Shown piece after piece: positions 1 through 9,399 of a DNA stretch of 64,000 nucleotides. The stretch covers positions 558,001 to 622,000 of the forward strand of contig DASRFR010000047.1 of NCBI GenBank assembly GCA_035651455.1, written 5' to 3'. Each line of letters begins with the position of its first letter. Position 1 is the first letter of the stretch. The notes beneath the pieces are model-generated. The model saw only the letters and a list, made by a program, of their open reading frames with translations. It made no database searches and was not told the origin of the DNA. The translations under genes were made by a program, and so were the position numbers. This stretch comes from DASRFR01 sp035651455. GTDB lineage: Bacteria > Acidobacteriota > Terriglobia > Terriglobales > Acidobacteriaceae.

Positions 1-51
1 CCAGTGTCTAATTGGCTGTCGAGCAAGAGCTAGAAGCTAGCCCGCTGTTTC

Positions 52-627
52 TCAGGCTTGCCGCGCCTGGCTATGGGCCGGCGGCTTCGGTGAACCGGAA
101 GGCTTCTGATCCGCGGTCTTCTTCGGCGCGAGGATGGCGTGCAGCGTGTTGCCTTCCTGGCGCGGCCGGAATTCCACGATGCCTTTTTCCGCTATGTCCT
201 TGATCAGCCGTTCCAAAATTTCACGACCCAGGTTGGTGCGCGTCATCTCGCGCCCGCGGAAAAAGATTGTTGCCTTGACCTTGTCACCCTCGTCGAGAAA
301 GCGCAGCACGTGGTTCTTCTTGGTCTCGTAATCGTGATCGTCCACGTTGATGCGGAACTTCACTTCCTTGACGGTGATGGTCTTCTGATGTTTCTTGGCC
401 TCGCGCTCTTTTTTCTCCTGCTGGTAGAGATACTTCCCGTAATCCATGATGCGGCAAACTGGAGGTTGCGCTGTGGGAGAGATCTCGACCAGGTCCAAAT
501 TTCTTTCGCGGGCCATTTTGAGCGCTTCGTACGGTGGCAAAATTCCAATTTGCTGGCCTTCGTCGTCGATCACGCGGATTTCGCGTGCGCGAATACGCTC
601 ATTGGTGCGGATAAAACGTTTATCGAT
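52..627 (-). CDS. infC: Translation initiation factor IF-3, ATC start
   Basis: IF-3 binds the 30S subunit and polices start-codon selection. The 191-residue product has the IF3 N-terminal domain (FIRTNERIRAREIRVIDDEG near the start), the lysine/glutamate-rich linker and the C-terminal domain (KVKATIFFRGREM, then GIVEFRPRQEG), plus a short Pro/Lys tail. The first conventional start, GTG at 573, would delete the conserved N-terminal RTNERIRA segment. The frame stays open upstream to a TAG at 643-645, and an ATC codon at 625-627 sits five bases after a GGAGG ribosome-binding site. I therefore place the start at ATC. Rare AUU/AUC starts are the known basis of infC autoregulation in other bacteria. 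Ribosomal protein genes normally following infC would lie beyond the left edge. Confidence 0.95.
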   Translation of the reverse strand: MDKRFIRTNERIRAREIRVIDDEGQQIGILPPYEALKMARERNLDLVEISPTAQPPVCRIMDYGKYLYQQEKKEREAKKHQKTITVKEVKFRINVDDHDYETKKNHVLRFLDEGDKVKATIFFRGREMTRTNLGREILERLIKDIAEKGIVEFRPRQEGNTLHAILAPKKTADQKPSGSPKPPAHSQARQA

Positions 628-666
628 ACAGTCCTCCGTGCGCTAGCGGCACATGTGGGATGGAAA

Positions 667-672
667 ATTATA
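667..672 (-). promoter_or_regulatory. Promoter -10 of infC
   Basis: The minus strand reads TGTTATAAT, a perfect -10 with an extended TGn. No good -35 is seen at 17 bp. Predicted transcription start near 660 gives a leader of about 30 bases before the ATC start codon. Confidence 0.55.
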
Positions 673-856
673 ACATGACAGCGGCTTTGGCTTGACGCGG
701 CTCACCTGCGCAGTGCCGCCAGCCGGAACGATTCACCGATTATGTGAAAACGTCACTGGTCACAGCACAAACTCTTGTGGCACCCGAGCGCAGAAAGGGA
801 TATCTGTCGTACCCTTTGTCTCTCGCTGGTGAACTGCCTTTTACGGGGCGGCGCGG

Positions 857-862
857 TATATT
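857..862 (+). promoter_or_regulatory. -10 element of glmU, nearly leaderless
   Basis: TATATT ends seven bases before the chosen ATG at 870, so transcription would begin at or next to the start codon. There is no Shine-Dalgarno sequence before this ATG. The -35 region is weak. The same TATATTGAA string precedes murB. Confidence 0.35.
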
Positions 863-869
863 GAAGCCA

Positions 870-2291
870 ATGCCCAGGAAAACGACTGCAAGTTCTTCGC
901 CGCGTGTGGCGATTGCCATCATGGCTGCGGGCAAGGGCACACGCCTGAAATCGAAACACCCGAAAGTGCTGCACGAAGTCGGCGGCAAACCACTGCTGGC
1001 GTACGTAATCGCAGCGGCTACCGAGGTCGTCGCTCCTGCCGACATATACGTCATCATCGGCCATGAGGCGAAGCGAGTGCGCGACACCGTCGCGCATACG
1101 GGCGTGAACTTTATCGTGCAAGAACCGCAACGCGGAACCGGCCATGCACTCATGGTGTCACGGCAGGCGCTCAAACCCTACGACGCAGTGGTCGTCCTTT
1201 CCGGCGATGCCCCGCTGATCGCGCCCGCGACCATCCAAAACATGGCGGATTTCCACCTCCGCGAAAAGGGCGCGATGACACTGCTGGCGGCGGAAGTCGA
1301 AGATCCCACGGGTTATGGCAGAGTGGTTCGCAAAAGCGGAACGGGCGATGAGGTAAGAGCCATCGTGGAGGAGAAGGCTGCGACGCCCGCCCAGCGCAAG
1401 ATCCGTGAAATCAATTCTGGCTTCTATGCCTTCGAGGCGCCCACTCTGTTTGACAACATCGAAAAGCTGACCACCAACAATCCGCATGGCGAGTTCTACC
1501 TGACCGACATGGCGGAAGTCCTGACAAAAGAAAAAAAACGTGTGATGGTTTACAGGACGGAACACCCGGGCGAAATTCTGGGAACGAATACTCGGGCCGA
1601 ACTGATAGAGCTTGATGCGCGTGTGCGCATGGCGAAGTGCCGGCAACTCATGAACGACGGTGTAACCATTTTCTATCCGCAAAGCTGTGTCATCGATTCC
1701 GATGTGGAGATCGGCGCCGACACCACCATTGAGCCGTTCGTCCAAATACTGGGGAATTCCCGCATCGGCTCGGATTGCCGCATCCGTTCTTACAGCGTGA
1801 TCATGAATTCGCAACTCGGCGACAACGTCGAAATCCGCCAGGCTACTGTTATGGACAGCTCGCGGATCTCGGCCGGCGCCATCATTGGGCCCTTTTCGCA
1901 TCTGCGCCCCGGCAGCGACATTGGGGAAGGCGCACATCTCGGCAACTTTGTGGAAGTCAAAAAAACGAAGGTAGGCAAAGGCTCCAAGGCGAATCACCTG
2001 ACCTACCTGGGGGACACCGAGATCGGCTCGGGAGTAAACGTGGGCGCAGGAACGATTACGTGCAACTACGATGGGGTCAGCAAGTACAAAACCGTCATTG
2101 AGGATGGCGTGTTTGTCGGCAGTCACGCGACGCTGGTAGCTCCCCTCAAATTGGGGAAGGGTTCCTACATAGCCGCCGCCAGTTGCCTGACTGAAGATGT
2201 TCCCGAAGACGCTCTCGCCCTCGGCCGTTCGCGCCAGGTTGTGAAACAGGGATGGGCTCGGGAGAAGAGAAAAACGAAACCCACGCGTTGA
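870..2291 (+). CDS. glmU: Bifunctional GlmU: GlcN-1-P acetyltransferase / GlcNAc-1-P uridyltransferase
   Basis: Makes UDP-N-acetylglucosamine, the entry substrate for peptidoglycan and lipopolysaccharide. The 473-residue protein has the N-terminal nucleotidyltransferase domain with the signature AAGKGTRLKSKHPKVLHEVGG near residue 18 and a C-terminal left-handed beta-helix of hexapeptide repeats from about residue 265, including the acetyltransferase segment HLRPGSDIGEGAHLGNFVEVK-like and NVGAGTITCNYDG. The family is usually about 456 residues. The frame is open upstream to 744, but the ATG at 870 places the signature where family members have it. It faces the divergent infC across 242 bases and converges on the next gene with a 14-base gap. 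Confidence 0.97.
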   Translation: MPRKTTASSSPRVAIAIMAAGKGTRLKSKHPKVLHEVGGKPLLAYVIAAATEVVAPADIYVIIGHEAKRVRDTVAHTGVNFIVQEPQRGTGHALMVSRQALKPYDAVVVLSGDAPLIAPATIQNMADFHLREKGAMTLLAAEVEDPTGYGRVVRKSGTGDEVRAIVEEKAATPAQRKIREINSGFYAFEAPTLFDNIEKLTTNNPHGEFYLTDMAEVLTKEKKRVMVYRTEHPGEILGTNTRAELIELDARVRMAKCRQLMNDGVTIFYPQSCVIDSDVEIGADTTIEPFVQILGNSRIGSDCRIRSYSVIMNSQLGDNVEIRQATVMDSSRISAGAIIGPFSHLRPGSDIGEGAHLGNFVEVKKTKVGKGSKANHLTYLGDTEIGSGVNVGAGTITCNYDGVSKYKTVIEDGVFVGSHATLVAPLKLGKGSYIAAASCLTEDVPEDALALGRSRQVVKQGWAREKRKTKPTR

Positions 2292-2305
2292 ACGCGCGGA
2301 TTCCG

Positions 2306-3235
2306 TTATCTCGACACTGCCGCAAACAGATCCGAGTGCAGCAAGGATTGGAATTTCTGGTCGTCGCTCTTGAAATGCAACTGCAAATTGGAACTGTCGG
2401 AGTTGACGGTCACGCTGTCGATCGCCGTCTTCTCGATCGGACTGGCGTTCATTTTCTTGTAGAGCATGCCAGCCTTGACCAGGGAAGAAAGAGTGGCCGC
2501 GGTTACCGAATCGCTGGTCACGACATTCAGGTCGAAGTTGACCCCGTTCTGAAAATTCATGGTGTAGCGCGAACCGAGTAGACGCTTCTTCACCGTCTCG
2601 TAATCGGCAATCCGAGAAGCCTCACCCAACGCCGACCGCATCATATTCTGCGTGCCTTGCTGGTCGAGAATGCTCCAGACCGGGGCCGACTCCACGTCTG
2701 ACATCATGTCCGCCATCTGCGAATTTGCGTCGAGGTTGTTCACGTAGCCGTCGCGCGCGTCCAAGGCTCCATGGACTGCTGTTTGATTTCCAAACAGCAG
2801 TGTGGCGTCGTCCAGGAACGTCATCAGCATGCCATTGCCCATGGGGTAAAGCTCGCTGGTGTGATACTTTGCGGGCTTAATCTTCCGGACCGTCAGCCTT
2901 TTCAGGACAGCCTTAGTCGCAAACTGTCCCTGAGCGACGCCCACAATTTGAGTGCCGTTTTTGGGCATGCGGAAGGATGCGAAGGTCAACTGCTCGAGAT
3001 CTTTTTCCGTATCGATGCCGATGCCCTTGAGCGCGCTTTCAAACTGCTTCAGACCCTCCGGCAGCACTTGCTGCTTCAGGGCCTGGGCGGTATCGGAATT
3101 CTTCAGCGCCCGGTAATCGACCGAGATGACCTGCTGTACTTCCGAGGGGATGACTGTGCGGGAATTGGTGCCCAGCGGCATGGCCCAGGCGCTCGCGCCG
3201 GCCAACAGCAACACACCAAGCCGAAAAATCTTCAT
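2306..3235 (-). CDS. Secreted protein of unknown function
   Basis: I do not recognise a named family. The 309-residue product starts with a signal peptide (MKIFRLGVLLLAGASAWAMP, cleavage likely after AWA) and is otherwise soluble, so a periplasmic or secreted location is likely. It contains two or three segments of alternating strands and helices rather than repeats (for example FASFRMPKNGTQIVGVAQG and LLFGNQTAVHGALDARDG), a pattern I associate with DUF3352-like secreted proteins, but this is only an impression. I chose ATG at 3235 because GAGG lies six bases upstream; an in-frame ATG four codons earlier lacks such a site. It overlaps no neighbour and is convergent with glmU. Confidence 0.75.
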   Translation of the reverse strand: MKIFRLGVLLLAGASAWAMPLGTNSRTVIPSEVQQVISVDYRALKNSDTAQALKQQVLPEGLKQFESALKGIGIDTEKDLEQLTFASFRMPKNGTQIVGVAQGQFATKAVLKRLTVRKIKPAKYHTSELYPMGNGMLMTFLDDATLLFGNQTAVHGALDARDGYVNNLDANSQMADMMSDVESAPVWSILDQQGTQNMMRSALGEASRIADYETVKKRLLGSRYTMNFQNGVNFDLNVVTSDSVTAATLSSLVKAGMLYKKMNASPIEKTAIDSVTVNSDSSNLQLHFKSDDQKFQSLLHSDLFAAVSR

Positions 3236-3406
3236 AAACTGCCTCATGTAAGGGGCTCAACTACTTGGATGCCAGCTGGGGGTTGTTCGTCAACCGGCTC
3301 GTACCCTATTCTAAGCCAACTACTTAGGTAGACGAGACACGAAAGTCCAAAACCGGCGTAACTGCTGCGATTCGGGTCGGCACGCATCGACAGCTGCCCA
3401 GTAAGG

Positions 3407-4882
3407 TCAAGTCTTCAACAGACCTGTCCTTCGCCGCACCTGTTCCACGAACGAGGCATCATGCAAAGATTGCAAGTTGATTTCGACGTTGGCCAGCGCA
3501 CCTATGATGGCGGCCTCCGCCAGCGCGATGCTGGTGGTCAGATCGGAGCTCATGTTGGGATTGGTAATGGGCTTGAGTTTTGCCGCGATGACGGCGACTT
3601 CCCTGGCCCGCTCCGCCACGCCCAGGGGCACGGCAGTGGCCTGCCGCAAAGCGGCGTTGATGATCCCTTCTCCGTCAGCTGACTCTTTGGCCTGCTTGTA
3701 GGCTTTCATGACGGCGTTAAAAGAGTCGGCATCGGCGTCGATCGCGGCTTTTAACTCCTCACGCAATGGCGACAAGCGTGCGATCGCGTCACTCAGATCC
3801 CGCTCGTATTGCAGGTAGGCTTTTTTCCCGCGCGACATCGATGCCACCATGTTGGCCAGTCCGGCTGCCATGGCTCCCGCAGCTGCCGCGGCACTGCCAC
3901 CCCCCGGCGTCGCTGTAGGCGCCGCCAACTGCTCAACGAAGGGCTCCACACCGGCTCGCAGCCCGCCTACGGCCATTTTCCCGCCCATCACTGCCGCGAG
4001 GCGGTTTTCCAGGATGAGCGACGAATCGAAATTCTCCACCTGCAAAAACCACTCTGCCGCCTGTTCCAGTGCCTTCTTGGGGATGAGGCCCACGATTTCA
4101 CTACTCACCGGCACTACACCGTACCGCGCCGCCTCCCGTTTCACGAACTCGAACACCCGATGAATAGGCGTTTGTTCAAAATCAGTGAGATTCATTGAGA
4201 CCTGAGCCAGGCCGCGCACGAGGAAGCCAGCGCCTTTCACGAACCGCAGCCCGCCCGTGGAAAACCGAACGGCCTTGGCAATCTTTTTGGCGATGTCGAC
4301 ATCAGTCGTATTCAAAAAGACGTTATAGGCGATGAGAAATTTACGCGCACCCACAACGGTGGCTCCGGCCGTCGGATGCACCTGCGGTTCGCCGAAATCC
4401 GGCCGTCGAGCCGGGTTGGTGGCAATCTCATCGCGTATGCCCTCGAACTGACCTCGACGGATATTTTCCAGGTTCTGCCGCTCCGGCGAAGTCGCCGCCG
4501 ACTCATAGAGATAGACTGGAATCCGGTAACGCTTCCAGATTTCCTCCCCGACGTGCCGCGCCATCGCCACGCAATCCTCAATGCTGACACCCTCGATAGG
4601 GATAAATGGCACAACGTCCGCCGCTCCCATGCGTGGGTGCGCCCCCTGATGCTTATTTAAGTCGATTAACTCCGAGGCTTTGCCCACACCTCGAACGGCT
4701 GCCTCCCGGATCGCCTCGCGTTCGCCCACGAGCGTGATGACGCAACGATTGTGGTCCGCGTCCATCTCGCGATCCAGCAAAAAGACGCCATCGATTTTCA
4801 TGGCCTCGACGATGGCATCCACCTTCGCCTTCTCACGGCCCTCGGAAAAGTTTGGAACGCATTCGACCAAGGTGGTTGACAT
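3407..4882 (-). CDS. ftcD: Formimidoyltransferase-cyclodeaminase, fused
   Basis: Bifunctional folate enzyme of histidine degradation: it moves the formimino group of formiminoglutamate to tetrahydrofolate, then releases ammonia to give methenyl-THF. The 491-residue protein opens with the transferase domain (LVECVPNFSEGRE; HPRMGAADVVPFIPIEG; DFGEPQVHPTAGATVVGAR) and ends with the helical cyclodeaminase domain from about residue 310 (TPGGGSAAAAAGAMAAGLAN; NPNMSSDLTTSIALAEAAI). The length matches the fused form. An upstream in-frame start at 4936 adds 18 residues unlike the family, so ATG at 4882 is preferred. No other histidine-utilisation genes are nearby. Confidence 0.94.
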   Translation of the reverse strand: MSTTLVECVPNFSEGREKAKVDAIVEAMKIDGVFLLDREMDADHNRCVITLVGEREAIREAAVRGVGKASELIDLNKHQGAHPRMGAADVVPFIPIEGVSIEDCVAMARHVGEEIWKRYRIPVYLYESAATSPERQNLENIRRGQFEGIRDEIATNPARRPDFGEPQVHPTAGATVVGARKFLIAYNVFLNTTDVDIAKKIAKAVRFSTGGLRFVKGAGFLVRGLAQVSMNLTDFEQTPIHRVFEFVKREAARYGVVPVSSEIVGLIPKKALEQAAEWFLQVENFDSSLILENRLAAVMGGKMAVGGLRAGVEPFVEQLAAPTATPGGGSAAAAAGAMAAGLANMVASMSRGKKAYLQYERDLSDAIARLSPLREELKAAIDADADSFNAVMKAYKQAKESADGEGIINAALRQATAVPLGVAERAREVAVIAAKLKPITNPNMSSDLTTSIALAEAAIIGALANVEINLQSLHDASFVEQVRRRTGLLKT

Positions 4883-5252
4883 AACGCAGAAGAATATAAG
4901 GGGACAGTCGTTGCCGCAACTCGGGGCATCGCACACATCTTGCGCCGCATTCCCTGCATCCCATGCGTTCAGAGAACAACGGCGGCGCTGCTCAGCTTGA
5001 CAGGCTATCCGTCAGATGTTTAAGTAATTGTTTATTTTCATCCAGTTCAATTGATACCAAATGGTTCCAGAAATGGCAGCAGGCGCGACGAGACTTCGTC
5101 CGTATGCTGTCCGCGAGTGGAAGTGTCGGCATCACCGGCTTTCCCGCGCTCTGTAACCAGCACAATTATGTCATGCCGCTTCGCCGGCGCGAGGAGTCGC
5201 TCTCTTGCCTAGTTTCTTCCTCTCCCCGAAGTCGCACAGACCGGAGGAGTTC
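4883..5252. other. 370-base divergent intergenic region
   Basis: Lies between the starts of ftcD (minus) and the SBBP protein (plus). It holds one AT-rich patch at about 5020-5060 that could contain promoters for either side, but I see no convincing -35/-10 pair, RNA gene or repeat. Short open frames here are not supported. Confidence 0.5.
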
Positions 5253-8200
5253 GTGAAATTGAACCAGCCTGGGTTGAAAACGGCGCCAAAACGCGTAGCG
5301 CTGTCAGCCGTATTGCCGGCAGTCATCGCGGTAAGCGCGCTTTGGCTGGCAGGTTCTCCGCGCATATTACCGGGAACGGCGCCGGGCCCGATCGCCGCGA
5401 CCATGCCGGTTCGCGATTTCTCCTCTTCCGCGGTGCGCGCTAGCTTCGCCGAGATGCCGCTCGCCTTCGAGCGCAACCAGGGCCAGACCGACAGCCGGGT
5501 GCGCTTCCTTTCACGCGGCAGTGGGTACACCCTGTTCTTAACCGGAAAGAGCGCTGTCATCGAAGTGCAAGTGCCAATCTCTTCACATCAAAATGCACAC
5601 GCCGCGAACAGCGCCGTCACGGGTAAGACGGTCACGATGTCCCTGGCGAATGCCAATTCCAATGCTCAGATCAATGGCGATGGTCTCCTGCCCGGTAAGA
5701 GCAATTACCTGATTGGCAATGACCCCGCTAAGTGGCACCGCAACATCGCTCAGTTTTCCCGGGTCCGGTATCGCCAGGTTTATCCCGGAATTGATCTCGT
5801 CTATTACGGAAAGCAGGGGCGGCTGGAACATGACTTCCGAGTCGCGCCTGGCGCCGATCCGCGCGCCGTGGTATTGGACTTCGCGGGAGATTGCAAGCTT
5901 CGGCTCTCTAAAAGCGGCGACCTGCTGCTCGATGGCGATGACGAATCGCTTCGCGTGCAAGCTCCCAGCATCTATCAGAAGTCTGCAGACCGGCAAGAAA
6001 CCGTGGCCGGTAAGTTCGTGCTGCTTGGCAGAAACCGAGTGGGATTCCAGATTGGCAGGTATGACCGCTCGCGCGAGCTGATCATCGACCCGGTCCTCAG
6101 CTACTCCACTTATCTCGGAGGGAGTGGAACGGAGTCTTTCCCGACGATTGCCGTGGACTCGAGCTTTAACTTCTACGTGAGCGGGTCAACCACGTCCGCA
6201 GACTTCCCGATTGCAGGAGGGATTTCACCCAACCATCTGTCGGGAGCCGCCAATATTTTCGTGACCAAATTCAATCCAACGGGAGCAGCCCCGCTGGTCT
6301 TTTCCACTTACCTGGGTGGCACTGGCACCGACACGAGCGCGGGAATTGCGGTCGATTCGGCGCTGAACGTCTACGTCGCGGGCACGACGACTTCCCCCGA
6401 TTTTCCCACCACGGCCACTGCATTTCAGGCCACGCCAACAAACAGCTCCGATCATATTTTCGTGAGCCAGATCAATGCCGGGGGAACAGGTCTGCTTTAT
6501 TCCACTTATCTTTCGGGTACGGGAAGCGATGTGGCTACCGGGCTCGCTATAGACAACAAGCTCGACGCGTTCGTGACCGGCACAACGACTTCTGCAGATT
6601 TCCCGGTTTCAGTTTCACCGGCGCCGTTTCAATCTAAACCGCAGACGGGCGCGACCAGCCAGTTCTTTGCGAGCGAGATCAATACCACTCTTAGCGGAAC
6701 GGCCAGCCTGGCGTACTCGACTTATTTTGGCGGCGGAAATCCCAGCAACGGATTAACCCAGGGTGGCGGCATTGCAGTAGACGCCAGCGGAAACTTCTAT
6801 ATCACCGGCGGCACCAACTTCTTGCACACAGGGGCGTCCAACGACTTCCCTATTTTGAACGCGTACCAGGACTGCCTCGACGTTTCGCCGCCGATTCCGC
6901 CACCGATCGTTCCGCCACCATGTCCCACCACGGTTACCGCCTCAGATGCGTTTATCGCCAAGCTCAACCCCACGGCGGCGCAAGGATCGCAGTTAGTGTA
7001 CTCCACATATATTGGCGGCGCCGGGGATGATATCGGTAATGGAATCGCGGTCGACGGTAACGCGAATGCGTACATCACCGGTTCGACCACCTCAACCGAC
7101 GTCATTTTGCCTACAACGGTCACCGCATTCCAAACCACAAACAAAGGCGGCACAGACGCTTTCCTCGCCAAGGTGGGAAATCCCACGACCACCACGTCCA
7201 CCATTTTCCCGATGAATTACTTCTCGTATCTCGGTGGCACGGGGACCGATATTGGTCTGGCACTTGCGGTGGATACATCGCAGGCGGTTCATCTGTCCGG
7301 CTCCACCACGTCGTCGGATTTCAATCTCACCAATGCCTTCCAGACGACCTTTGGCGGCGTGAGTGACGCCTTTGTCGCCGTGCTGCCCACCGCAACGAAT
7401 GTGGGAACTGGCACCCAGGGCGAGTACTCGAGTTATCTGGGCGGCGGGAGTACCGACCGGGGGACCGGTGTCGCCGTTGATCCGAATGGCGTGACTTACG
7501 TGACGGGAGAAACCATGTCGGGCAACTTCCCCGTGGTTGCGCCATTTCAGGGCGGCCTGAAGGGAGCCCAGAATGCATTTGTCAGCAAGATCAGTTCCGT
7601 AAGCGCAGTAACAATTTCCGGAACCGTGTCTCCTTCTCCCGTCGGTCTTGGCAATCAGGCGACTTTTACTTACACCATCAAGAACAGCGGTCCGGATACT
7701 GCCTCAAACGTTTTGTTCAGCGATCAACTGCCAATCACCGGCGCGACTTTCAATTCCATTACCGCCAGTCCGGGCTCGTGTGTGACCACACCTGTGAATG
7801 GACTCGTGACCTGCACCATCGGCACTCTGGAGCCTAACTCGACCTCCTCCGCGACGGTCACGGTGGTTCTAACTCCGACAGTCGCCAGTACGCTCGTGAA
7901 CGTGGGCTGCTTGTCAGTAAACGGCGGGACCAGTTGTGGGCTCAGCTCCACCAACACGGTTCCGGTCACTGACTTCACGGTTGCTGCTTCGCCCAACAGT
8001 GCCACCGTGACCGCTGGCCAGCCTGCAAGCTTCAACGTCACGGTGACTCCGCAGCCAACCTACACGGCGCAAGTATCGCTCTCTTGCTCCTCCGGCTTAC
8101 CGACTGGCGCCAGCTGTTCATTCACCACCACGCCGCTGACCATTCCCAGCACGGGGGCGGTGTCCTCCACCATGGTCATCAACACCACCGCTCGCGTGAC

Positions 8201-8504
8201 CACGACCACTCAACTGCGAAAGTGGCTGGGAGGATCGGCGTATGCAACATGGTTTCCAATTTCGGGTCTGGCCTTGCTGGGCGCGGGTTTGGGCAGAACC
8301 GGATTTGGAAGAAAGAAGAAGCGGGGGATCGAGATTGGACTCCTTGCGGCTTTATTCGCGCTGCTTCTATTCCTCCCCTCATGCGGCACAACGAAGACCA
8401 CGACGACTACTACGGGAACTCCTGCGGGAACTTACATCGTAACCGTCTCAGGCACATCAGGTTCGGCATCGCACACTTCGACGCTGACATTGATAGTGCA
8501 ATAG
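5253..8504 (+). CDS. SBBP-repeat (beta-propeller) surface protein with DUF11 and membrane tail
   Basis: A 1083-residue exported protein of unknown ligand. Order: basic N-terminus and signal/membrane segment (about 12-35), an N-terminal DUF7948-like domain to about residue 270 (MPLAFERNQGQTDSRVRFLS; IDLVYYGKQGRLEHDFRVAP), then six to seven SBBP repeats of the form YSTYLGGxGxDxxxGIAVDxxxNxYVTGxTTSxDFP up to about 785, a DUF11 domain (about 800-910), an Ig-like domain from about 925, two hydrophobic stretches, and a final strand-forming segment ending LTLIVQ. GTG at 5253 is preceded by GGAGG at a six-base spacing, better than the TTG at 5205. Such proteins are abundant in acidobacteria; the role is probably at the cell surface. 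Confidence 0.88.
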   Translation: MKLNQPGLKTAPKRVALSAVLPAVIAVSALWLAGSPRILPGTAPGPIAATMPVRDFSSSAVRASFAEMPLAFERNQGQTDSRVRFLSRGSGYTLFLTGKSAVIEVQVPISSHQNAHAANSAVTGKTVTMSLANANSNAQINGDGLLPGKSNYLIGNDPAKWHRNIAQFSRVRYRQVYPGIDLVYYGKQGRLEHDFRVAPGADPRAVVLDFAGDCKLRLSKSGDLLLDGDDESLRVQAPSIYQKSADRQETVAGKFVLLGRNRVGFQIGRYDRSRELIIDPVLSYSTYLGGSGTESFPTIAVDSSFNFYVSGSTTSADFPIAGGISPNHLSGAANIFVTKFNPTGAAPLVFSTYLGGTGTDTSAGIAVDSALNVYVAGTTTSPDFPTTATAFQATPTNSSDHIFVSQINAGGTGLLYSTYLSGTGSDVATGLAIDNKLDAFVTGTTTSADFPVSVSPAPFQSKPQTGATSQFFASEINTTLSGTASLAYSTYFGGGNPSNGLTQGGGIAVDASGNFYITGGTNFLHTGASNDFPILNAYQDCLDVSPPIPPPIVPPPCPTTVTASDAFIAKLNPTAAQGSQLVYSTYIGGAGDDIGNGIAVDGNANAYITGSTTSTDVILPTTVTAFQTTNKGGTDAFLAKVGNPTTTTSTIFPMNYFSYLGGTGTDIGLALAVDTSQAVHLSGSTTSSDFNLTNAFQTTFGGVSDAFVAVLPTATNVGTGTQGEYSSYLGGGSTDRGTGVAVDPNGVTYVTGETMSGNFPVVAPFQGGLKGAQNAFVSKISSVSAVTISGTVSPSPVGLGNQATFTYTIKNSGPDTASNVLFSDQLPITGATFNSITASPGSCVTTPVNGLVTCTIGTLEPNSTSSATVTVVLTPTVASTLVNVGCLSVNGGTSCGLSSTNTVPVTDFTVAASPNSATVTAGQPASFNVTVTPQPTYTAQVSLSCSSGLPTGASCSFTTTPLTIPSTGAVSSTMVINTTARVTTTTQLRKWLGGSAYATWFPISGLALLGAGLGRTGFGRKKKRGIEIGLLAALFALLLFLPSCGTTKTTTTTTGTPAGTYIVTVSGTSGSASHTSTLTLIVQ

Positions 8505-8702
8505 CTGTTCGTTGTAGTGTTTAGGCATTGGGGCCGGGCATTAGCGTCGCTCGTGCGGTTTCCAAGCAGCCCAGCAGACATTCTTCACGGGAGAGCCAAC
8601 CGGCTTCCCCAGATGCTCATCCCAAGAGGCCAGTACCGCAAGGCGCAGGGGCGTGCCCTGTGTCCCCTAATTGCCGATTCCCACTCGTCTCCAAGGAGTC
8701 TA

Positions 8703-9239
8703 ATGCGAACCACTGCAATGACTGTTGCTGTTGTACTGGCATTCAGTCTGGCGATGTTTGCCGCGCCCCAGACTGCTCCCTCCCAGCCGCAGGTCCCGCC
8801 TACCGCCCAGAGCTCGCCGAGCACGGGTTCCGCGCAAACCGCACCCTCGTCTTCGCCATCATCTAACACCGCTGCTCCTTCGAATGAAAGCAACCCAGGT
8901 GCTGCCTCAAACAGTTCCCCGGGTCAGGCGCACCAGCCTGGCGATTGGGTAGCCCAACAGCTAAACCTGACGCAAGATCAGCAGGACAAGCTGCGGCCCA
9001 TACTCGCGGATGAAATCCAGCAGATGCGAACGGTGCGCGACGACACATCTCTGAGCGATGATCAGAAGCGGGAGAAGATGAATCAGATCCGGCAAACCGC
9101 CGCACCAAAAATCCAGGCGATTCTCACTCCCGAACAGCGCCAGAAACTGGGACAGTTGCAGGAGCAAGCGCGACAGCAGCGGGAACAACAGAACGGAGCG
9201 GCAAGTCCTCAGACATCTCCGCAAAAACCGCCTCAATAG
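8703..9239 (+). CDS. Periplasmic LTXXQ (Spy/CpxP-like) protein
   Basis: The 178-residue product has a signal peptide (MRTTAMTVAVVLAFSLAMFAA), a low-complexity Ser/Pro/Ala/Gln stretch to about residue 75, and a helical domain with two LTXXQ motifs, LTQDQ and LTPEQ, the hallmark of Spy/CpxP periplasmic chaperone-like proteins. The tail is a Gln/Arg-rich coil. ATG at 8703 has AGGAG six bases upstream; the upstream extension of the frame to 8517 looks non-coding. It lies 198 bases after the SBBP gene and is followed by a good hairpin. A role in envelope-stress buffering is suggested by the family only. Confidence 0.8.
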   Translation: MRTTAMTVAVVLAFSLAMFAAPQTAPSQPQVPPTAQSSPSTGSAQTAPSSSPSSNTAAPSNESNPGAASNSSPGQAHQPGDWVAQQLNLTQDQQDKLRPILADEIQQMRTVRDDTSLSDDQKREKMNQIRQTAAPKIQAILTPEQRQKLGQLQEQARQQREQQNGAASPQTSPQKPPQ

Positions 9240-9250
9240 CTTTCACGGAC

Positions 9251-9290
9251 AACGCTCGCGGCAACCTACGCACGAGCGTTTGTTCTTTTA
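9251..9290 (+). terminator. Terminator hairpin after the LTXXQ gene
   Basis: AACGCTCG at 9251-9258 pairs perfectly with CGAGCGTT at 9273-9280 across a 14-base loop and is followed by a T-rich run (TGTTCTTTTA). It begins 11 bases after the stop codon. Confidence 0.65.
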
Positions 9291-9399
9291 TGTCTCACAT
9301 CCATCCCGGTTTGGCCTTCATTCTTTTGTCTTGCATGCTCTTGTTGATTTCATCTCTCCCGAATCTAGCAACATGCAGTTCCGCGTCATTCGCCCGCGT

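Noticed and set aside
1..51. GAGCTAGAAGCTAGC repeat at the left edge
   Set aside because: Too short and truncated by the window edge to interpret.
6080..7600. Possible DNA tandem repeat or CRISPR-like array
   Set aside because: Repetition is at protein level (SBBP repeats) with diverged DNA, not identical repeats with spacers.
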